Positions 5,620-10,033 of a DNA stretch of 10,033 nt are shown here, piece by piece. Numbering within the stretch: position 1 is the first letter of the stretch; each line of letters starts with the position of its first letter. The position numbers were made by a program, and so were the translations under genes. The notes beneath the pieces were generated by a model. It did not search any database and was not told where the DNA came from. It saw only the letters and a program-made list of their open reading frames with translations. The stretch is from contig JBKOWY010000164.1 in the NCBI GenBank assembly GCA_046724655.1, positions 1 through 10,033 on the forward strand. Direction: 5' to 3'. The DNA is from JALZAA01 sp046724655. GTDB lineage: Bacteria > Actinomycetota > Acidimicrobiia > IMCC26256 > JACDBD01.

Positions 5620-6858
5620 GTGACGGTCCAGGGGACCTGTGACCCGCGCTTTGCCGTGGTGAGCGAGGAGTTCGAGCGGAACCTGGCCGAGCGGGGCGAG
5701 GTCGGCGCCTCGGTCTGCGTCACCGTCGACGGCGAGACCGTCGCCGACCTCTGGGGAGGGGTCGCCGATCCCGCCACCGGCCGGCCCTGGGAGCGAGACA
5801 CGATCGGCGTGGTCTGGTCGTGCACCAAAGGCGCCGTCGCGCTGTGCGCGCACCTTCTCGTCTCGAGGGGCCAGCTCGACCTCGGTGCCCCGGTGACCGA
5901 CTACTGGCCCGAGTTCGGCAAGGGCGGCAAACAGGACGTCACCGTCCGAATGCTCATGAGTCACCAGGCGGGGCTCGCCGCGCTGCGCGAGCCGGTGCCA
6001 GAAGGCGGCCTGTGCGACTGGGAGCTGGTCGTCGAGCTGCTCGCGGCGCAGGAGCCGCTTTGGGAGCCCGGCACTCGCCAGGGCTACCACGCGCTCACGT
6101 ACGGCCATCTCGTCGGCGAGCTCGTCCGGCGCATCACCGGACTGTCGCTCGGCACGTTCTTCCGCGACGAGGTCGCCGGCCCGCTCGGACTCGACTTCTG
6201 GATCGGCCTGCCCGCCGAGCAGATCCCGAGGGTGGCGCCGACGATCCCGGCTGAGCCGCCCGGCCCGGGCGACGCGGTGCCGGACTTCTACGTCCAGGCC
6301 ATGACCGACCCGTCGTCGATCCCTGCGCTCGTGCTCGTGAACTCGGGTGGCCTCATGTTTCCCGGTGCCATGGACACGCCGGCCGTGTACGCGGCCGAGA
6401 TTCCGAGCGTCAACGGCGTCGCCAACGCGCGCGCCCTCGCCGGCATGTACCGCCCTCTCGCGCTCGGCGGCGCCGTCGGCGGGATACGGCTGCTCGACGA
6501 GGCGACGCTCGCCGAGGCGGCCCGCGTCGCGTCAGCGACGCAGATCGACGCCACGCTCTCGGTGCCGACGCGCTGGGCTCTGGGATTCATGAAGTCGATG
6601 GACAACCGTCACCTGCCCGGCGGCATCGAAGACAGCGCCCTGCTCACCGAAGACGCGTTCGGCCACGCTGGAATGGGGGGGTCGGTCGGCTTCGCCGACC
6701 CGGTCGCACGCCTGTCGTTCGGTTACTCGATGAACAAGCAGGGCGCCGGGCTCGGCATCAACCGACGCGGGCAGGCGCTCGTCGACGCCGTGTACCGCAC
6801 GATCGGCTACCGCCAGCCCGCCGGTGGCGGCATCTGGTTCACGGGCTGGAAGCGGTGA
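5620..6858 (+). CDS. Serine hydrolase of the class C beta-lactamase / class VIII esterase family
   Basis: This 412-residue protein carries the three motifs of the family (counted from GTG 5620): Ser67-x-x-Lys70 in WSCTKG, with Ser67 as nucleophile; Tyr156 in GYHALTYG, the Y-x-N/S-like motif; and FGHAG (347-351), in place of the KTG motif. HAG rather than KTG, and the absence of a signal peptide, favour an intracellular esterase (EstB/LipL-like) over a true beta-lactamase. It probably cleaves an ester or lactone, substrate unknown. Other family landmarks include LMSHQAGL (112-119), GPLGLDFWIGLP (187-198) and NSGGLM (241-246). The open frame extends to ATG 5590, but there the GGAGG abuts the ATG. 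GTG 5620 has GGGGG four bases upstream, and starting MTVQGTCDPRF matches remembered homologues, so I prefer it. A palindrome lies upstream in the divergent region, and a small frame follows after three bases. Confidence 0.88.
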   Translation: MTVQGTCDPRFAVVSEEFERNLAERGEVGASVCVTVDGETVADLWGGVADPATGRPWERDTIGVVWSCTKGAVALCAHLLVSRGQLDLGAPVTDYWPEFGKGGKQDVTVRMLMSHQAGLAALREPVPEGGLCDWELVVELLAAQEPLWEPGTRQGYHALTYGHLVGELVRRITGLSLGTFFRDEVAGPLGLDFWIGLPAEQIPRVAPTIPAEPPGPGDAVPDFYVQAMTDPSSIPALVLVNSGGLMFPGAMDTPAVYAAEIPSVNGVANARALAGMYRPLALGGAVGGIRLLDEATLAEAARVASATQIDATLSVPTRWALGFMKSMDNRHLPGGIEDSALLTEDAFGHAGMGGSVGFADPVARLSFGYSMNKQGAGLGINRRGQALVDAVYRTIGYRQPAGGGIWFTGWKR

Positions 6859-6861
6859 CGA

Positions 6862-7065
6862 GTGGCCGAGCCTGCCGTTCCACCGATCGAGCCGGTGACG
6901 GTCGAGTTACGTCTCGTGCCGGCCGTCAGTGACGACGGCTCCGTGCACGTCGAGGGAACCGCCCGCGTCGCGCCCGGGAGTTCCCAGGCCTTCTCGGGCT
7001 GGATGTCGCTCCTGCAACTGCTCGAATCGACGGTGGCGAGGTCGGCCGACGGTCGGCGGGCGTAG
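6862..7065 (+). CDS. Small hypothetical protein, probably coupled to the serine hydrolase
   Basis: A 67-residue frame starts at GTG 6862, three bases after the hydrolase stop (TGACGAGTG), an arrangement that suits translational re-initiation. The middle (VTVELRLVPAVSDDGSVHVEGTARV, about 12-36, then SSQAFSGWMSLLQLLESTV, about 40-58) looks like two strands and an amphipathic helix. The Phe-Ser-Gly-Trp-x-x-Leu-Leu pattern recalls short actinobacterial proteins of unknown function. It has no signal peptide and no catalytic motif. The antisense frames here look like shadows. Expression is not shown, and the region could instead be untranslated leader of the LAL gene. Confidence 0.5.
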   Translation: MAEPAVPPIEPVTVELRLVPAVSDDGSVHVEGTARVAPGSSQAFSGWMSLLQLLESTVARSADGRRA

Positions 7066-7093
7066 CTCCCGCGCTCGTATTGCACGCAACCGG

Positions 7094-7111
7094 TAGCGTG
7101 ACCGCGACATG
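7094..7111 (+). promoter_or_regulatory. Possible -10 element for near-leaderless transcription of the LAL gene
   Basis: TAGCGT (7094-7099) ends nine bases before ATG 7109, and there is no SD sequence in the intervening GACCGCGAC. A TAnnnT -10 box this close to the start codon is the arrangement of leaderless or near-leaderless actinobacterial mRNAs. A -35 box at normal spacing is not evident (TTGCAC at 7080-7085 is too close). The assignment is tentative because TAnnnT is common. Confidence 0.3.
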
Positions 7112-9931
7112 ACCGGCGCGGGCGCGCTCATCGGCCGCCACGGCGAGTTGCAGCAGGTCGTCGAGGCCTTCAAGACGGCGCGCGGCGGGCAGGCGACCAC
7201 CGTCGTCATCCGCGGCGAGCCCGGTATCGGCAAGTCGCGTTTCCTCGCCGAGGCGCTCACGCAAGCGGAGCTGCTCGGACACGTCGTCCGCTTCGGCCGG
7301 CTCGACGATCTCGATCGCTATGTCCCATACGCCGCGTTCCGGTCCGCGCTGCTTGCGGCGCTCGACGGCGAACGCGACCCCGACCTGGTGCCGAGCGCCG
7401 TCGCGGTACACGACGCGCTGGTGGCCGCGGCGGCCGCGGGATCAGCGGCTGAGGCGATGCCGCTGCCTCGCCTCGTCGCCGAGCTCGAGGGGATCCTCCG
7501 TGCGTGGGCGCAGCGCGAGCCATTGGTCTTGGCGATCGACGATCTCCATGCCGCCGACGCCGACACACTCACCGTGCTGTCCCTGTTGATTCGCAAACTT
7601 CAGGGGGACGCGATCACGTTCATCGCGACCATACGCGCCCATCCACCCGATGTATCGATCGATCTCACGGCGACGATCGATCGCCTGGGGCGTGATCGCC
7701 TCGCGTCGCTCATCGATCTCGGGCCACTCGATGTGGACGAGGTTCGGGCGCTGGCGCGCGCGGCCCTCGACGCCGCTCCCGACGAGAAGCTGGTCCGCGC
7801 CCTGTGGGAATCGACGCGGGGCAACCCCTTCTATGTCGAGGAAGGGGTGCGCTCGATGGAGGCCGCCGGTGGTCTCGTCGTCGAGAACGGACGGTGCGGA
7901 CTCAGCGCCGACGACGCACCGTCGGCGCTGCGGGCGCCAACCCGAATCGTCTACCGCCTTTTCAACCTCGGGACGCATGCGCGTGCCGTCGCCCGTGCAC
8001 TCACTGCCTTCCGGAGATTCCGGCTCGAGGATCTCGACGTCCTCGCGTCGCTCGCCGGACTCGACGAGGTCGCGGTCGAGAAGGCATTCGACACGCTGGT
8101 CGATGCGCAGATCCTGAGCCGGGAGGGCGACGAGTACGAGTTCGCGCACCCGATCGTGCGACACACGCTCTACGACGATCTCGGGCCGGCTGAACGTCGC
8201 CGTGTCCATGCCAAGCTCGCCGAGCATCTCTCGGACGCGCGCGCAGAGGGCAGGCGCGTCGCGCTCGCCGACCTCGCCGCGCACGTCGCCGTGTCCGCGG
8301 ACACCGGGGACGAGAGCGCGATCGCGGTGCTCGTCGAGGCCGCGGAGGCGGTGGCGTCGACCGCGCCGGCCTCGGCGGCGGTGTGGTACGCCCGGGCGCT
8401 CGACTTCCTGCGGCCGGCTGACGAGCGACGAGGACCGCTGCTGGCCGAGCGGGCCAAGGCGTTGTTCCTCGCGTCGCAGCTCGGTCCGGCGGTCGCCGCG
8501 GCGGCGCACGCCCTCGACGCCTTGCCGCCGGGGCACTTGCGATCGCGGACAGCGAGTCTCCAGGTGACCGCGCTGACGGCGCTCGGGCGCCTCAACGAGG
8601 CGCTCGAGCAATCCGACGCCATGCTTGCCCAGTCGCCCGATCCGCTCGCAAGGTTGCGAGCAGAACGCGGTTTCCTCTTCGTGCCGCTCGATCGGCTCGA
8701 GGACGCCGAAGACGAGGCTCGAAGTGCGCTCGAGCTGGCCGGCGACGACGACGGCGCGCGGGCCCTTGCCTATCGCGCGCTGTCGACCATCTCGCATGCG
8801 CGGGGCGATGTGCCGAATTGTCGCGAGTTCTTCGAAGCGCAGCTCGCCGCGGCCGAAGGGCTTGGGCCTGCCGCGCACCTGAGCGCGTTGACGACGCAGG
8901 CGATGCTGCTCGCCCTGATGGGGTTCGTCGCCGAGTCGTCAGCCATGATCACGGAAGCGGAAGGGGTTCGGGACGCGCTCGGAGGTGCTGCCCTCCGCGA
9001 GCCGCTCGACGTCGCGTGGACGTTGGTCACGTGGCAGGCCGGTCGCTGGGACGAAGCGCTCGACCGCGCCCGCTGGCTTGCGGTTCCGCCTCAGCCGGGG
9101 GAGGCGTGGGGTGTGCTCGCGCAGTGCGCTGAGATGCACATCCTCGTGAGCCGCGGCAACGTGGCCGCCGCACGGGTCGTTTCCGGAGAGCTCGAGCATG
9201 CCCGGATCGCGTCGAGCACCGCCCGCTGGGCGGAGGCCCTGTTCCACCAGCTGCTCGGCGAGTACGACGAGGCCGGCGCGTTGCTCGAGAAGGCGTGGCG
9301 ACACAACGAGGAGTGCAGACGGTTCGCCGATGCTCATCTGCTTCTCGGCGGCCTCGTCGACGTGGCGCTGGCCGAACAGAGGCGTGAGGACGCCCAACGT
9401 TGGACTGCCGTGATGGACGAGGCACTGGCGGGACTTTGCCTTCCGGTGCTGCTGGTGACCCAGGAGCGTTGCCACGCCGCGGTGTATGACGACGTCGACG
9501 CGGCCCGGCGGGCGCTCACGCTCGCCGATGAGCATGGATTGGTGCTGGACTCGGCGCACGCCCGCCTGCTGCTCGGTGAGCTCGGGGATGACGCCGCCAG
9601 CAACCTCAATGCCGCGTACAAGACCTTCCGCGAGCTGGGCGCCGAGACGATGCGGCGTCGCACGGCCCACGCAATGCGAGCCGCCGGTGTGCCGACGCCG
9701 CGCAGCCGGCGACGAAGCGGAAGCGATCTCACCGAGACCGAGATCACGCTCAGCCGCCTCGTGCACGACGGCCTCACGAACCGCGAGATCGCCAAGGTCT
9801 TGATCGTCAGCCCTAAGACGGTGGAGGTCTACCTCTCGCGGCTGTTTGCGAAGCTCGGGGTCGAGTCACGTGTGGAACTGGCGGTGGCCGTCAGCGAAGG
9901 ACGGATCCCGACGTCGGACTCGGACGCCTGA
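7109..9931 (+). CDS. LAL-type transcriptional regulator (AAA/STAND ATPase with LuxR HTH)
   Basis: This 940-residue protein has the layout of large ATP-binding LuxR regulators (MalT-like). The N-terminus has LIGRHGELQQV (7-17), Walker A GEPGIGKS (36-43), Walker B LVLAIDD (139-145) followed by LHAAD, and the conserved RGNPFYVEE (237-245). Residues about 340-865 are almost entirely helical with TPR-like spacing, presumably the ligand- or partner-sensing part. Residues about 873-932 form a LuxR-type helix-turn-helix: LTETEITLSRLVHDGLTNRE, then IAKVLIVSPKTVEVYLSRLF and KLGVESRVEL. It should bind DNA and activate transcription when ATP and an inducer are bound; target genes and inducer are unknown. 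Its position after the esterase and small gene suggests local control, but regulation elsewhere is equally possible. ATG 7109 places the nucleotide-binding domain at the usual distance from the N-terminus; no SD is evident. The long reverse frame within 7442-8878 is a GC-rich shadow. Confidence 0.92.
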   Translation: MTGAGALIGRHGELQQVVEAFKTARGGQATTVVIRGEPGIGKSRFLAEALTQAELLGHVVRFGRLDDLDRYVPYAAFRSALLAALDGERDPDLVPSAVAVHDALVAAAAAGSAAEAMPLPRLVAELEGILRAWAQREPLVLAIDDLHAADADTLTVLSLLIRKLQGDAITFIATIRAHPPDVSIDLTATIDRLGRDRLASLIDLGPLDVDEVRALARAALDAAPDEKLVRALWESTRGNPFYVEEGVRSMEAAGGLVVENGRCGLSADDAPSALRAPTRIVYRLFNLGTHARAVARALTAFRRFRLEDLDVLASLAGLDEVAVEKAFDTLVDAQILSREGDEYEFAHPIVRHTLYDDLGPAERRRVHAKLAEHLSDARAEGRRVALADLAAHVAVSADTGDESAIAVLVEAAEAVASTAPASAAVWYARALDFLRPADERRGPLLAERAKALFLASQLGPAVAAAAHALDALPPGHLRSRTASLQVTALTALGRLNEALEQSDAMLAQSPDPLARLRAERGFLFVPLDRLEDAEDEARSALELAGDDDGARALAYRALSTISHARGDVPNCREFFEAQLAAAEGLGPAAHLSALTTQAMLLALMGFVAESSAMITEAEGVRDALGGAALREPLDVAWTLVTWQAGRWDEALDRARWLAVPPQPGEAWGVLAQCAEMHILVSRGNVAAARVVSGELEHARIASSTARWAEALFHQLLGEYDEAGALLEKAWRHNEECRRFADAHLLLGGLVDVALAEQRREDAQRWTAVMDEALAGLCLPVLLVTQERCHAAVYDDVDAARRALTLADEHGLVLDSAHARLLLGELGDDAASNLNAAYKTFRELGAETMRRRTAHAMRAAGVPTPRSRRRSGSDLTETEITLSRLVHDGLTNREIAKVLIVSPKTVEVYLSRLFAKLGVESRVELAVAVSEGRIPTSDSDA

Positions 9932-9940
9932 GCTCGCTCT

Positions 9941-9955
9941 CGTGCGCCTCGCACG
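9941..9955 (+). terminator. Hairpin after the LAL gene (possible terminator)
   Basis: CGTGCG (9941-9946) pairs perfectly with CGCACG (9950-9955) around a CCT loop, starting nine bases after the LAL stop codon. The position and six G-C-rich pairs suit a factor-independent terminator. There is no T run after it, however, which is common in actinobacteria but weakens the call. Confidence 0.35.
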
Positions 9956-10021
9956 TCCTCATTGCAGTTCGCCGCTTGCAGATCGCAGGTTCGGCGCTCC
10001 GGCACAGAGCAGGAGCACGAA

Positions 10022-10033
10022 GTGAAGCGACGA
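10022..10033 (+). CDS. Possible start of the next gene (partial, four codons)
   Basis: AGGAG at 10011-10015 lies six bases before GTG 10022, and the frame reads GTG AAG CGA CGA to the window edge. The SD and spacing are good and the basic start (M-K-R-R) would suit a signal peptide or a DNA-binding protein. Four codons cannot identify a product, and the gene may not exist. The 90 bases between the LAL stop and this site hold only the hairpin described above. Confidence 0.35.

Noticed and set aside
5527..6108. Minus-strand frame of 193 codons reaching into the SDR/hydrolase intergenic region
   Set aside because: It overlaps the hydrolase N-terminus and catalytic SxxK region antisense and shows no domain or supported start.
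7442..8878. Long minus-strand open frame of 478 codons inside the LAL gene
   Set aside because: It is Arg-rich with no domain pattern, and the plus strand there encodes the ATPase and helical region of a clear LAL regulator.

Overview
The window is very GC-rich DNA with almost exclusively G/C-ending codons, tightly packed genes and many long antisense shadow frames. Together with the protein families seen (an F420-type luciferase-like oxidoreductase, a LAL-type LuxR regulator, a class-C-like serine esterase, a BadH-like SDR and a rhodanese-CBS protein), this points to an actinomycetote, probably an environmental or metagenome-derived one. The genus cannot be told from the sequence. I see no tRNA, rRNA, CRISPR array, insertion sequence or phage signature, and no gene-free stretch over 300 bases.

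Left part (1-4341). The window opens with the 3' end of a plus-strand pirin-like gene. It converges on, and overlaps by 20 bp, a run of five minus-strand genes read from 4341 down to 160: an exported or lipoprotein-like protein of unknown function, a 67-residue acidic protein, a 93-residue conserved protein, a rhodanese-CBS protein, and a luciferase-like oxidoreductase fused to a CoA-binding domain. Gaps are 25-90 bp, so partial co-transcription is plausible but unproven.

The most interesting point is in the rhodanese-CBS gene. One in-frame TGA (2107-2109) interrupts an otherwise continuous frame, in the active-site loop, where I expect a conserved Cys from memory of related proteins. It is followed by a hairpin in roughly the place a bacterial SECIS element would occupy. 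The candidates are a selenocysteine-containing rhodanese, a recent nonsense mutation, or a sequencing error.

Middle part (4342-5619). A divergent intergenic region with an inverted repeat leads to an 86-residue stand-alone protein resembling EF-Tu domain 2. It converges on an SDR dehydrogenase close to 2-hydroxycyclohexanecarboxyl-CoA dehydrogenase. The SDR is divergent from a serine hydrolase, and a perfect 16-bp palindrome lies in the region between them, a likely operator.

Right part (5620-10033). The serine hydrolase is followed after three bases by a small GTG-started frame, then by a 940-residue ATPase/LuxR (LAL) regulator, a hairpin, and possibly the first codons of another gene at the right edge.
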